A stretch of DNA of 64,000 bases from assembly GCF_007991655.1 (NCBI RefSeq), contig NZ_BJYT01000005.1, positions 124,001-188,000 on the forward strand. The letters are read 5' to 3'. Source of the stretch: Segetibacter aerophilus. Lineage in GTDB: Bacteria; Bacteroidota; Bacteroidia; Chitinophagales; Chitinophagaceae. The position numbers and the translations under genes were made by a program. The notes beneath the pieces were generated by a model that made no database searches, was not told the origin of the DNA, and was given only the letters and a program-made list of their open reading frames with translations. Positions 18,701 through 26,361 of this stretch are shown here, one piece after another; the first letter of the stretch is position 1; each line of letters starts with the position of its first letter.

Positions 18701-18930
18701 GGCTATTCCCGATGAGTATCGCAACTGGCCCATCGGCCCAAGGTAACCATTCTATCAGTATTGGTGCCGCTGGAGGTATGGTAACAGGTGTCATCTTAGG
18801 TCTCTTTATCATACCTGTGCTCTTTGTCATTTTCCAATACTTGCAGGAGAAAATAACCGGTAGACCGAAAGTGGTTATTCCAAGGCATTATGTAGAACCG
18901 ATACATCAATCAAATGGAGTACTTGCGTGA
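15733..18930 (+). CDS. RND multidrug efflux pump, AcrB/MexB (HAE1) family
   Basis: At 1065 residues it has normal length for an inner-membrane RND transporter. It opens FKKFIERPVLATVISILLVVLG (helix 1), has two large periplasmic loops and 12 predicted helices. The proton relay IVVDDAIVVVE places Asp407 and Asp408 at the same numbers as in E. coli AcrB, and LLAKNAILIIEFA (Lys946) supplies the partner Lys. It exports drugs, bile-salt-like or hydrophobic compounds using proton-motive force. With the adaptor and outer-membrane factor it completes a tripartite pump. The substrate range cannot be read from the sequence. Confidence 0.96.
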   Translation: MFKKFIERPVLATVISILLVVLGVMGLIRLPLQQFPDIAPPAVLVRAVYPGANAETVLRSVAPSLEESINGVEDMSYISSTASNDGSLAITVFFKQGTNPDQAAVNVQNRVTQATSQLPAEVVQQGITTTKQQNSFIEAIGIYTEDPKKYDQTFVANYAQINIIPEIKRIPGVGSATIFGGVKDYSMRVWFNTSQMAIYKITPAEVMAAIQDKNLEAAPGKLGEQSGEVFEYVIKYKGKLTKPEEYENIALRANADGSVLHLKDVAHVELGSYSYNSATHLNGKDGIGIGIIQLAGSNANDIQVAIDKLMEKASKDFPAGIKYDNFYRTKTALDESISQVQHTLLEAFALVFIVVFIFLQDFRSTLIPAIAVPVAILGTFFFMSLFGFSINLLTMFALVLAIGIVVDDAIVVVEAVHAKMETKHLAPKAATTEAMHEITGAIISITLVMAAVFLPVGFMSGSTGIFYRQFAFTMAIAIVISAVNALTLSPALAALFLKDKHAVHDDGTITKKRSFKQKFFDGFNSSFNTVTNRYVGSIKFLIRHKWISMGALALVTLITFYLVTTTKSGFIPTEDQGFVAISVSTPSGTSLDGTTKILSQAEEKLRALPSARFVTAISGFNLLTSSNSPSAAVVFVLLKPNKDRGEVKDINAIQNIIRGQLAAVAGGTFFVFSFPTVPGFSNVEALDLVLQDKTGGKLDKFSGVANNFIGKLMQKKEIAFAFTTFKADYPQLQLEVNDDKANQLGVSVKDVLATMQAYFGSAQASDFNRFGKYYRVVVQADIADRTDPASIDRVFVKNKLGDMVPINTLVKLTRVYGSETASRYNLFNSIQVNAIPKPGFSSGDAIKAIEETAKEQLPSGYAYEFSGQTREEISSGGQAVIVFILCLVFVYFLLAAQYESYLLPLAVIFSIPTGIFGVFVVLGLTGIENNIYVQVALIMLIGLLAKNAILIIEFAVQRRKAGLGLVQSAIEAAKLRLRPIIMTSLAFVFGLFPMSIATGPSAQGNHSISIGAAGGMVTGVILGLFIIPVLFVIFQYLQEKITGRPKVVIPRHYVEPIHQSNGVLA

Positions 18931-18983
18931 ACCGGGATGTGTAGGATTTATGGTATTATTAGGAGCAGTACTGCTCTTACTGT

Positions 18984-19073
18984 TCGTCCTTGCGAGAAGG
19001 AGGAACGATGACGAAGCAATCTCCTGAGTCGTTGAATAATGAAGGGGATTGCTTCGTGCCTCGCAATGACGAA
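18984..19073. repeat. 90-bp palindromic intergenic repeat
   Basis: TCGTCCTTGCGAGAAGGAGG at the left is the near inverse of CCTCGCAATGACGA at the right. GACGAAGCAATCTCC and GGGGATTGCTTCGT form the inner stem. The CGTCATTGCGAGG...GAAGCAATC type is a palindromic repeat I recall from several bacterial phyla. It lies between the pump and the outer-membrane factor genes. Confidence 0.85.
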
Positions 19074-19105
19074 GAACTTAAACGAAAAATTAAAAGACTA
19101 ACAAA

Positions 19106-20518
19106 ATGACCAGAATTAAAAATAGTGTTGCTTTTATCCTGATGCTTGTAGTGTTGGCGGCATGTAATGTATCTAAGGATATTGAAAAGCCCATAGCAGA
19201 ACTACCAACCAACTTTAGAAACGCAGCTACAGAAGACAAGTCAAGCATTGCAGATATAGAATGGAAACGTTTTTTCACAGACGCTTCATTGCAAAGGCTG
19301 ATTGATAAAGCCATTGCAAAAAATTATGACATGCAACTGGCTGTAAAAAATATTGAAGCTTCCGAGTTGTTAATGAAACAAACAAAGTGGAACTACCTGC
19401 CAGACGCAAGGTTACAGGTTACCGCAAATTCTAACCGTCCTTCAGACAATAGTTTAAACGGTTTGAGTGCTAAATCTTTTTTAAACACCACTCACGTCGA
19501 AGATTATTCAGCAAACATAGCCTTGTCATGGGAAGCAGATATCTGGGGCAAAATAAAAAACCAGAAAGCAAGTGCATTAGCGGCTTACCTGCAAACTGAA
19601 GAAGCTAAAAAAGCAATTCAAACCAACATCGTGGCAAGTGTATCGCAAGGCTTTTATAACCTGTTAATGCTTGATGCACAAATAGCGATTGCAAAGAAAA
19701 ACATCGCTTTAAACGATAGCACATTAAGAATTATAAGATTACAGTTCGATGCAGGACAGGTAACTGCATTAGCCATTCAGCAGGCAGAAGCTCAACAACT
19801 GACAGCCGCAGCACTCGTACCACAACTGGAGCAAAACATTGAGATACAGGAAAATGCTTTAAGCATTTTAGCAGGCGAATTGCCAGATAGCATACAGAGA
19901 AATGGGTTGTTGAGTCAAGTAAATGTTGCTGATAGTTTGAGCGCTGGTGTTCCCTCAGAAATGGTAAGTCGCAGACCTGATGTAAAGAGTAATGAACTTG
20001 CTTTAGACATTGCAAATGCACAGGTTGGTATTGCAAGAGCAAACATGTATCCATCGCTTACTATTACTGCCGGTGGTGGTCTGAACTCCTTTAGAACAAG
20101 CAACTGGTTCAATATTCCTGCCTCGTTGTTTGGTGCTGTAGCTGGTGGTTTAGCACAGCCATTATTTCAGAAAAAGCAACTAACAACTGCATACGATTTA
20201 GCCAGGGTTAACAGGGAAAAAACGGTAATTGAGTTCAGGCAATCGGTACTAAATGCAGTGGGTGAAGTGTCTGATGCATTGGTAAGAATTGAAAAACTGC
20301 AGACAGAAAAGAGCATCCTGCTACAACGTGTAAATACTTTACAGAAAGGCATATCAAATGCAAACATGTTGTTCAAGACGGGCATGGCAAACTACCTGGA
20401 AGTAATCACCGCTCAAAGCAATGTATTACAAAGCGAGCTCGAACTCGCTTCAATAACACGTGAACAATTAAGCGCAAAGGTTGAGTTATACAGGTCGTTG
20501 GGTGGGGGATGGAAATAG
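19106..20518 (+). CDS. outer-membrane efflux factor lipoprotein (OprM/NodT family)
   Basis: This 470-residue protein has a lipoprotein signal (LVVLAACN, Cys20) and the two internal repeats of the TolC fold. The family motifs WEADIWGKIKNQKASA and the sequence MVSRRPDVKSNELALDIANAQVGIARANMYPSL are well conserved. Long coiled-coil helices flank each repeat. It forms the outer-membrane exit duct and is the last member of the efflux set. A 175-bp gap with a palindromic repeat separates it from the pump gene, and another palindrome follows it. Being a lipoprotein rather than having a plain signal peptide fits the OprM branch. Confidence 0.94.
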   Translation: MTRIKNSVAFILMLVVLAACNVSKDIEKPIAELPTNFRNAATEDKSSIADIEWKRFFTDASLQRLIDKAIAKNYDMQLAVKNIEASELLMKQTKWNYLPDARLQVTANSNRPSDNSLNGLSAKSFLNTTHVEDYSANIALSWEADIWGKIKNQKASALAAYLQTEEAKKAIQTNIVASVSQGFYNLLMLDAQIAIAKKNIALNDSTLRIIRLQFDAGQVTALAIQQAEAQQLTAAALVPQLEQNIEIQENALSILAGELPDSIQRNGLLSQVNVADSLSAGVPSEMVSRRPDVKSNELALDIANAQVGIARANMYPSLTITAGGGLNSFRTSNWFNIPASLFGAVAGGLAQPLFQKKQLTTAYDLARVNREKTVIEFRQSVLNAVGEVSDALVRIEKLQTEKSILLQRVNTLQKGISNANMLFKTGMANYLEVITAQSNVLQSELELASITREQLSAKVELYRSLGGGWK

Positions 20519-20525
20519 AGGAGAC

Positions 20526-20605
20526 GCCCCAGCCCTGAAGGGAGGAGGGAGATATACTGTTCCAAAAGGATCTGCTCTTTGAAAGCTCCCTTTAGGGCGA
20601 GGGGC
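20526..20605. repeat. 80-bp palindromic intergenic repeat after the efflux operon
   Basis: GCCCC.AGCCCT.GAAGGGAG on the left pairs with CTCCCTTTAGGGCGAGGGGC on the right. The stem is GC-rich and strong, about 20 bp with small bulges. It lacks a T-run but could protect the 3' end of the efflux mRNA or act as a terminator. It lies 8 bp after the stop codon. Confidence 0.8.
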
Positions 20606-20688
20606 AACAAATAATGCTTATAATATATTTTATAACTTTTTCTCAAACTTTTAAAACATTGTAGATCACCATTCGTCTACTTCTTTAC

Positions 20689-21270
20689 ATGGATGATAGT
20701 CTCCACATAGAAACACAAATGTTAGCCGGGCAAAGCAATACTATATCGCAAACAATAAAAGAATATAGCAGGCGGTTGCTTGGGTTTATTAAACAAAGGG
20801 TTTCAGGAAATGAAGACGCTGAAGATATTCTGCAGGATGTTTTCTACCAGTTTGCTGCAAACACAGAACCGATAGAACAAGCAGGAAATTGGTTGTTTAA
20901 AGTGGCAAGAAATAAAATAACCGATAAGTACCGCAAACATTCTTTGCCCTTGGCTGACGATGTATTTAGTACGTCTGTAAGCGAGGACGAAACGTTTGAC
21001 TGGAAAGAGATGTTGCTTGCTACTGACGACAATCCTGAAACTGAATATGTGCGCAGTTTATTTTGGGAGGAGCTGCAGCTTGCCCTGGATGAACTGCCGG
21101 CGGAACAAAGAGATGCATTTGTGAAAAATGAAATTGAAGACATTCCATTTAAAGAAATGGCTGCGGAAGCAGGGGTAAGTGTAGCAACGCTCATTAGCCG
21201 AAAGCGATATGCAGTGTTACACTTAAGAGTAAGGTTACAAAGTTTGAGGGATGAGTTATTGAATTATTAA
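20689..21270 (+). CDS. ECF-type RNA polymerase sigma factor
   Basis: This 193-residue protein has sigma region 2 at about 22-85 (YSRRLLGFIKQRVSGNEDAEDILQDVFYQF, then NWLFKVARNKITDKYRK). Region 4 lies at about 130-185 (LQLALDELPAEQRDAFVKNEIEDIPFKEMAAEAGVSVATLISRKRYAVLHLR). It directs RNA polymerase to a specific set of promoters. A 50-residue acidic insert separates the two regions. No FecR-like anti-sigma gene is adjacent. A small membrane protein begins 22 bp downstream and may play that role. ECF sigma factors of this kind often respond to envelope or metal stress. Confidence 0.92.
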   Translation: MDDSLHIETQMLAGQSNTISQTIKEYSRRLLGFIKQRVSGNEDAEDILQDVFYQFAANTEPIEQAGNWLFKVARNKITDKYRKHSLPLADDVFSTSVSEDETFDWKEMLLATDDNPETEYVRSLFWEELQLALDELPAEQRDAFVKNEIEDIPFKEMAAEAGVSVATLISRKRYAVLHLRVRLQSLRDELLNY

Positions 21271-21292
21271 AATCATTATTAAAAATATTACG

Positions 21293-21658
21293 ATGAAAAG
21301 GTTTTGGTTTAAAAAAGGTTTGATGATAGCTATGTGTTTTGTTGCAGCTCTCATCGTTTTTGGAGCAATTGTGATGGCACTATGGAATGCAATTCTACCG
21401 GCTGTGATAGGAGTAAATACCATCACGTTTACACAAGCGTTAGGAATACTTGTATTGAGTAAGATTCTATTCGGCGGTTTTGGACGTGGAGGTGGTTGGA
21501 AACGTGGAGGAGATCATAACTGGAAAAACAGCATGAGGGAAAAATTTGGTAGCATGACGCCTGAAGAAAGAGAAAAATTTAAAGCCGAATGGAAGAACCG
21601 TTGCAGCGGTGGATGGGCAATGAACAGAAAGGAAAAGTCAACCAGCGCTTCGGAGTAG
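21293..21658 (+). CDS. small membrane protein co-transcribed with the sigma factor
   Basis: The 121-residue product has two hydrophobic segments (about 9-33 and 42-62), then a Gly/Arg-rich stretch (GGFGRGGGWKRGG) and a charged C-terminal region MREKFGSMTPEEREKFKAEWKNRC. I do not recognise a named family. It follows the sigma factor by only 22 bp, so the two are almost certainly one operon. It may retain the sigma factor at the membrane or be its target, but both are inference. The MTPEERE...W pattern resembles the short helical tails of zinc-resistance-type proteins. Confidence 0.7.
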   Translation: MKRFWFKKGLMIAMCFVAALIVFGAIVMALWNAILPAVIGVNTITFTQALGILVLSKILFGGFGRGGGWKRGGDHNWKNSMREKFGSMTPEEREKFKAEWKNRCSGGWAMNRKEKSTSASE

Positions 21659-21715
21659 TGCCCTCCGCTATTGCTAATCCACTATTACAATCATTCTTTT
21701 TGAAAAAAGAAAATA

Positions 21716-21769
21716 CGTACGATAAAAGTTCAAACCTCCTGATGGAGGAGATTTGAAACTACGGCGTAC
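21716..21769. repeat. imperfect 54-bp palindrome
   Basis: GTACGATAAAAGTTCAAACC at the left is the near inverse of GATTTGAAACTACGGCGTAC at the right, around the hairpin core CCTCCTGATGGAGG. It lies 57 bp after the small membrane protein gene. It resembles the other palindromes of the region in form but not in sequence. Confidence 0.6.
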
Positions 21770-21818
21770 CATAGAGCCGGACCTGCCTTTATTACGATTA
21801 CTTGCCTACGAAGATTTG

Positions 21819-21856
21819 CTGTTATTACCATCAAGCCCCATGATTAGTAATAGCAG
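21819..21856. repeat. 38-bp inverted repeat
   Basis: CTGTTATTAC (21819-21828) pairs with GTAATAGCAG (21847-21856) with one G-T pair, extended by ATCA and TGAT around a 7-nt loop. There is no T-run. It lies 39 bp upstream of the small ORF at 21896. Confidence 0.5.
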
Positions 21857-21895
21857 TTGCATACACTTTTATTTATAAAAATATATCACTGCATT

Positions 21896-22078
21896 ATGAA
21901 ACTCTTATTTCAATTTATAGCATTATATCTGCCCGAAGCAAACTTGCTTCAACTACTAGCAACCATAACTACTGCCTTCATATTTATTAAAATGTTTGTA
22001 GACAAATTTTCAATTACAAGTTGGAAAACTACGAGGAGAAAAAAGGAGTTAGAATTGGATATGTGGGCTATTGAATGA
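21896..22078 (+). CDS. possible small hypothetical protein (60 aa)
   Basis: The ATG at 21896 opens a 60-residue frame, MKLLFQFIALYLPEANLLQLLATITTAFIFIKMFVDKF followed by a basic and then acidic tail. One or two hydrophobic segments suggest a small membrane protein. I recognise no family. It stands in a 630-bp gap rich in inverted repeats, so it may be real or chance. The 13-codon upstream extension to 21857 is not favoured. Confidence 0.4.
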   Translation: MKLLFQFIALYLPEANLLQLLATITTAFIFIKMFVDKFSITSWKTTRRKKELELDMWAIE

Positions 22079-22093
22079 GTTCGCCAGGACTTA

Positions 22094-22150
22094 GAGGAAC
22101 GAAGCTACCTGCACGTTTTAATGACTGTTCGATAAGATGCTTTGTTCCTC
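22094..22150. repeat. inverted repeat GAGGAACGAAGC / GCTTTGTTCCTC
   Basis: Two 12-bp arms, 22094-22105 and 22139-22150, are complementary except for one G-T pair, with a 33-nt loop. They lie just before the dispersed element copy at 22162. The rest of 22079-22288 shows nothing else. Confidence 0.55.
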
Positions 22151-22161
22151 CAGGTTTTGAA

Positions 22162-22192
22162 GTACAAGAGTGCGACGCAAGGATGTCGCCAC
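22162..22192 (+). repeat. dispersed intergenic element, GTGCGACGCAA subtype
   Basis: GTACAAGAGTGCGACGCAA (22162-22180) is identical, in inverse orientation, to 33307-33325. It continues GGATGTCGCC, parallel to the GGATGTTGAAC of the 3588 copy, which ties the two subtypes together. Confidence 0.6.
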
Positions 22193-22288
22193 AAGAGAAA
22201 ATGCAGGCAATCAAAAAAATCCAATTTCTATTAAATAGAAAAATCAACTAAAAAAGCTCGTTTCCTACGGGCGTTAAAATTGAACAAG

Positions 22289-24844
22289 ATGAAAAATTTT
22301 ACACAGGCTATTTTATATGGTTTAATAATAATCATTACCACCGGTAGTGTTTCATATTCACAAACAATTGTAAAAGGCGTGGTACGTGATGCGGTTTCAA
22401 AAGAGCCGCTTCAGTCGGTAAGCGTTTATGTGCAGGATGGCAAAGGGGTTACGACTAAAGAAGATGGCAGCTATATATATGCAACGAATAATTCGGCTGC
22501 AAAGAGCATTAAGTTTTCTTATGTGGGATACAAAACAATAACTAAAGCAATTGTTCCAAACCAGGAGCAAACATTAGATGTTGAACTCGCTGTTACTGAT
22601 GCGAAAAACAGTGTAACTGTAAAGTCGAAAAGGGGTAAATATTCTAATAAGAATAACCCAGCAGTAGACCTGATAAGAAAGGTAATTGCTAACAAAGACA
22701 AGAACAGGATTAGCAGCTATGACTTCGTAGAATATGAGCAGTATGAAAAGATGGAACTGTCTCTTACCAACAAACCGGAGAAGCTTTTAAAAAACAAGTT
22801 GGTTAAAAACTTTACGTTTGTTTTTGATAATGTTGATACGTCGAAATTGGAAGGCAAATATTTGCTGCCTGTTTACCTGGCCGAGAAACTATCACAGAAG
22901 TATTACCGTAAGAATCCTGAAAAGCAGAAGACGTATGTGCTGGGTGAGAAGCAGGTGAACTATGGTGACTTCCTCGACAATAACGGTATAAAGAGTTACC
23001 TGAACCGGTTGTATGAGGATGTGGATATTTATCAAAATAACATCGCTTTACTAACTAACCAGTTCCTTAGCCCGATAGCAGACCTTGCCCCGACTTTTTA
23101 CCGGTTTTATATAACGGATACAGTGGAGAATGACGGGATAAAATTGATCCGTTTAAGCTTCGCTCCAAAGAATCCAACTGATCTTCTTTTTAAAGGGATT
23201 ATGTTTATTACGCTCGACGGCAACTACTCGATACAGAAGATCAACATGAGCATAAGCAAACATGCGAATCTAAACTGGGTAAGAGACCTCCAAATAAAAC
23301 AGGATTTTGAAAAAGGACCTGACGGCCGTTATCATGTCATTAGCACCAACACTGCTACGGAATTTGCCCTGGCAAAAAATTCTGGTGGAGGTATTGTTGG
23401 AGAGCGTACCGTTTCGTTTAAGAATTTCACAATAAACAAACCTGAAGCTGAAAGTGTGTATGCAGGCGCACCGGTCGTAAGTGATATAAGCGTGAATAAT
23501 AACAGTCTGTCTGATACTTTTTGGATAGCACATCGCCATCCTCAGCTAACAGATGTAGAAGCGAAAGTGTATAAGAACATTGATAGCCTGCAAAACCTTA
23601 AATCCTACAAAAGGTTTATGGATATTGCGACATTAGTATTGGCAGGTTACAAGCAGGCAGGACCTAATTATGAAGTTGGACCGGTAAGTGCTTTTTACAG
23701 TTTCAACCCGGTTGAAGGATTTCGTTTACGTGCAGGTGGCCGCTCCACTCCGAACTTCAACAAGTCATTGTATTTTGAAAATTACCTCGCTTATGGTTTT
23801 AAAGACGAAAAGTTGAAATACTTTTTATCCGGAACGTACTCTTTTAATCATGAGTCTGTTTATGGTTACCCGCTCAATTTTTTGAGGCTCAGCTATCAAT
23901 ATGACACAAAGATCCCGGGGCAGGAACTACAGTTCGTGCAGGAGGACAACTTCTTCCTTTCTTTTAAAAGAGGCAACAACGATAAATGGTTGTACAATAA
24001 TATTTTCAAAGCAGAATATGTAAGGGAGTTTGCAAAAAACTGGTCAGTAACAGCGGGCTTTAAAAACTGGAAACAAACACCCGCAGGCTCTATTGTATAT
24101 GAAAAAGTAAGTGAGGGTCACATCAATAACATACCTGATGTAACTACTTCAGAACTATCTGCAGAGATCCGCTGGGCGCCGCACGAGCAGTTTTACCAAG
24201 GTAAGGTGTACCGGATACCTATCATCAATAAATACCCAATTTTTAAATTAAGATATATAGCAGGAATTAAAGGACTGGCTAAAGGAGAATACAACTACCA
24301 TAACCTGAATTTGAACATAGCGAAGCGGTTTTATCTTTCCCAGTTTGGTTATACAGATGTCGCAGTTGAAGGAGGTTATATCTTTGGAAAAGTGCCTTTC
24401 CCATTGTTAACAATACATAGGGCAAACCAAACGTATTCATACCAGCTCAATTCGTACAACATGATGAACTTTATGGAGTTTGTAAGTGATCATTTTGCAG
24501 GAGTGAATGTAGATCATTACTTCAACGGATTTTTCTTTAATAAAATTCCTCTAATAAAAAGGTTGAAACTACGTGAGGTGATAACGGGTAAAATATTATA
24601 TGGCGGCGTAAGAAACGAAAACAATCCGGTAAGTAACAGTGCCGCCATTAAGTTTCCAACAGACGCCGAAAGTGGTGCAGCCGATACTTATACTTTAGGT
24701 AGTACGCCCTATGTAGAAGTAAGTGCAGGCATAGCCAATATTTTCAAGCTGGTAAGAGTGGATGTGGTTAAAAGGCTCACTTATTTAAATCATCCCGAAG
24801 TATCTCAATGGGGAATAAGGACAAGGTTTAAGTTTGATTTTTAG
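22289..24844 (+). CDS. DUF5686 and carboxypeptidase-like regulatory domain outer-membrane protein
   Basis: From the ATG at 22289 the product has 851 residues with a signal peptide (ending near SYSQ). A carboxypeptidase-like regulatory beta-sandwich follows at about 25-105 (TIVKGVVRDAVSKEPLQSVSVYVQDGKGVTTKEDGSY). The remainder fits DUF5686, a large predicted outer-membrane beta-barrel with many alternating aromatic strands, ending in the outer-membrane-type RTRFKFDF. The N-terminal domain is shared with SusC proteins. The function of DUF5686 proteins is unknown; surface assembly or transport is a guess. It is a single gene, with the TTG at 22280 as a poorer start. Confidence 0.85.
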   Translation: MKNFTQAILYGLIIIITTGSVSYSQTIVKGVVRDAVSKEPLQSVSVYVQDGKGVTTKEDGSYIYATNNSAAKSIKFSYVGYKTITKAIVPNQEQTLDVELAVTDAKNSVTVKSKRGKYSNKNNPAVDLIRKVIANKDKNRISSYDFVEYEQYEKMELSLTNKPEKLLKNKLVKNFTFVFDNVDTSKLEGKYLLPVYLAEKLSQKYYRKNPEKQKTYVLGEKQVNYGDFLDNNGIKSYLNRLYEDVDIYQNNIALLTNQFLSPIADLAPTFYRFYITDTVENDGIKLIRLSFAPKNPTDLLFKGIMFITLDGNYSIQKINMSISKHANLNWVRDLQIKQDFEKGPDGRYHVISTNTATEFALAKNSGGGIVGERTVSFKNFTINKPEAESVYAGAPVVSDISVNNNSLSDTFWIAHRHPQLTDVEAKVYKNIDSLQNLKSYKRFMDIATLVLAGYKQAGPNYEVGPVSAFYSFNPVEGFRLRAGGRSTPNFNKSLYFENYLAYGFKDEKLKYFLSGTYSFNHESVYGYPLNFLRLSYQYDTKIPGQELQFVQEDNFFLSFKRGNNDKWLYNNIFKAEYVREFAKNWSVTAGFKNWKQTPAGSIVYEKVSEGHINNIPDVTTSELSAEIRWAPHEQFYQGKVYRIPIINKYPIFKLRYIAGIKGLAKGEYNYHNLNLNIAKRFYLSQFGYTDVAVEGGYIFGKVPFPLLTIHRANQTYSYQLNSYNMMNFMEFVSDHFAGVNVDHYFNGFFFNKIPLIKRLKLREVITGKILYGGVRNENNPVSNSAAIKFPTDAESGAADTYTLGSTPYVEVSAGIANIFKLVRVDVVKRLTYLNHPEVSQWGIRTRFKFDF

Positions 24845-24991
24845 TGCCAACTAGTTTGTACAATAAAAGCACTTATTTGCAATATTTATAAGTTTTTCAT
24901 CAACCCTGAAAGAAATTATATTAAAAAAAACTTTACAAGGACCTTAAACATTTTTATGTTAAAGAAGTCTATCTAGGCTAAACCTGCTAAA

Positions 24992-25081
24992 ATGAAACTA
25001 CTAATAATAATCGTACTAGTTCTACTACTCATAATATTAAAACCTTTTATTTCGAAGCTATTCGATGAAGATTATGAGTAG
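24992..25081 (+). CDS. small single-helix membrane protein (29 aa)
   Basis: ATG at 24992 to TAG at 25081 encodes MKLLIIIVLVLLLIILKPFI followed by SKLFDEDYE. It has one strongly hydrophobic helix and a short acidic tail. There is a 147-bp leader after the DUF5686 gene. Such tiny membrane proteins are easily missed. It could be a regulator or a type I toxin-like peptide, but no antisense RNA can be shown, so the role is open. Confidence 0.4.
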   Translation: MKLLIIIVLVLLLIILKPFISKLFDEDYE

Positions 25082-25105
25082 GGAGTAGCCGTTTTAATCC
25101 TGGTG

Positions 25106-26080
25106 TTACAGTTTGTATTTTCTTCGAAGTTTATTTTTTTTATATCTCAGAAGGTTCTTGAAGTGAAAAGGGTCTTGTAAAAATTGTAGATAATCTTTAA
25201 TAGAGTCGTAATATGAATACTCGTTTTTGATTAATTCAATCGCAGCTCCTACAATACGATCCAAAGAAACTTCAGGTGAAAAGTTTTTCTCCCATGCCTC
25301 TCGAGCTTGTTTACCCATAGCGACAGCTTCTTCTTTTCTATCCTGTAATATCTGTTCTATCTGCGAAACTTTTGACTGGGGAATTCTTATTGAAAACGAA
25401 TCCCAATCTACACCAAGTATTTCCACCCATGAATCGGAAATAATTACGGGGACGCGGCCAAGCTGCATTGCCTCAAACAACCGATATGTACTTGGGCCAA
25501 TTCCTCGAGGACAAAGAATGAAGTAACTTTCATCCATCACTTCCAGGTATTCTCTTTCATACTTTAATGCTTCTTCTACATTGAGCTCCCATGCTTGTGA
25601 CCCGGTTGTATCTTTAATATAAACGTCTTGACGGGGTGCTATATTAATTATGGCATTTCGTACAGCATGGGTTTTTGACCCTATAAAACTGTATAAATAT
25701 TTACGACTATTATTATAGTTTATTAGGGCGTTATCAATCGTTTTGTTTTCACGATACCGGGCTATATAATGCGCTGATCTTTTATGCTTAGGGTTATATT
25801 GCCATCTTTCAATTGAGGGCGAAATCGTTGGTAGAGGCGTAATCGATAAATCAGCGTCATGATATAGTACACACTTTCTTTTATAAGCTAAGTATGTCTT
25901 ATCGCGAAACAACTTTCTAAAATAAGGGTCAATTGTTGGATGAGACTCTACAAAAATGATTACATCGGCGTCCTCACCATTATCAATACATGTACAGTTT
26001 TGGGATGTGCTTTTCGACTTTAGCCATTTGGCTGGACTATAGTCTTTATAGTTGTACGTGGAAGTAAGAAACGCTTTCAT
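25106..26080 (-). CDS. exostosin-like glycosyltransferase
   Basis: The 324-residue protein has the C-terminal GT-B donor-binding pattern of exostosin (GT47-like) proteins: YFILCPRGIGPSTYRLFEAMQLGRVPVIISDSWV at about 197-230, where Glu in RLFEAMQLG contacts the sugar nucleotide in relatives. The N-terminal half (MKAFLTSTYNYKDYSP...) is less conserved. It has no signal peptide and probably acts on the cytoplasmic face during surface polysaccharide assembly. It faces away from the two glycosyltransferase genes at 26362 and 27390, forming a small divergent glycan cluster. Donor and acceptor sugars are unknown. Confidence 0.78.
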   Translation of the reverse strand: MKAFLTSTYNYKDYSPAKWLKSKSTSQNCTCIDNGEDADVIIFVESHPTIDPYFRKLFRDKTYLAYKRKCVLYHDADLSITPLPTISPSIERWQYNPKHKRSAHYIARYRENKTIDNALINYNNSRKYLYSFIGSKTHAVRNAIINIAPRQDVYIKDTTGSQAWELNVEEALKYEREYLEVMDESYFILCPRGIGPSTYRLFEAMQLGRVPVIISDSWVEILGVDWDSFSIRIPQSKVSQIEQILQDRKEEAVAMGKQAREAWEKNFSPEVSLDRIVGAAIELIKNEYSYYDSIKDYLQFLQDPFHFKNLLRYKKNKLRRKYKL

Positions 26081-26259
26081 ACTGTAATTTATTTAACTTT
26101 TATAATTGTCAACCCTAATTATTAAATTAGAGAAGGAAATTGCATTAATCAACCAAGTTCTATAACGCCATTGCGAAAAAAGGAGTAAAGCGAGTGTCTT
26201 TTCGGGAGTAGTAGGGTATTAAAAATACACGTCGGTAGGCTACTTAAAGACCTAAATTA

Positions 26260-26307
26260 TCCGCGGAGCAACGTTTGATTGGAATAAATCGTCAAATTGT
26301 CCGCGGA
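26260..26307. promoter_or_regulatory. paired TCCGCGGA palindromes, 40 bp apart
   Basis: AAATTATCCGCGGA and AAATTGTCCGCGGA end at 26267 and 26307, so the 8-bp palindrome TCCGCGGA repeats at exactly 40 bp, close to four helical turns. The pair lies 55 bp upstream of the GT gene at 26362 within a divergent 281-bp gap. A dimeric regulator binding two sites on one DNA face is plausible but unproven. Confidence 0.45.
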
Positions 26308-26361
26308 AGTTATTTATACTTACTCTCCGAAGCCACACTTAATCAAAACTAACTTTCATCG

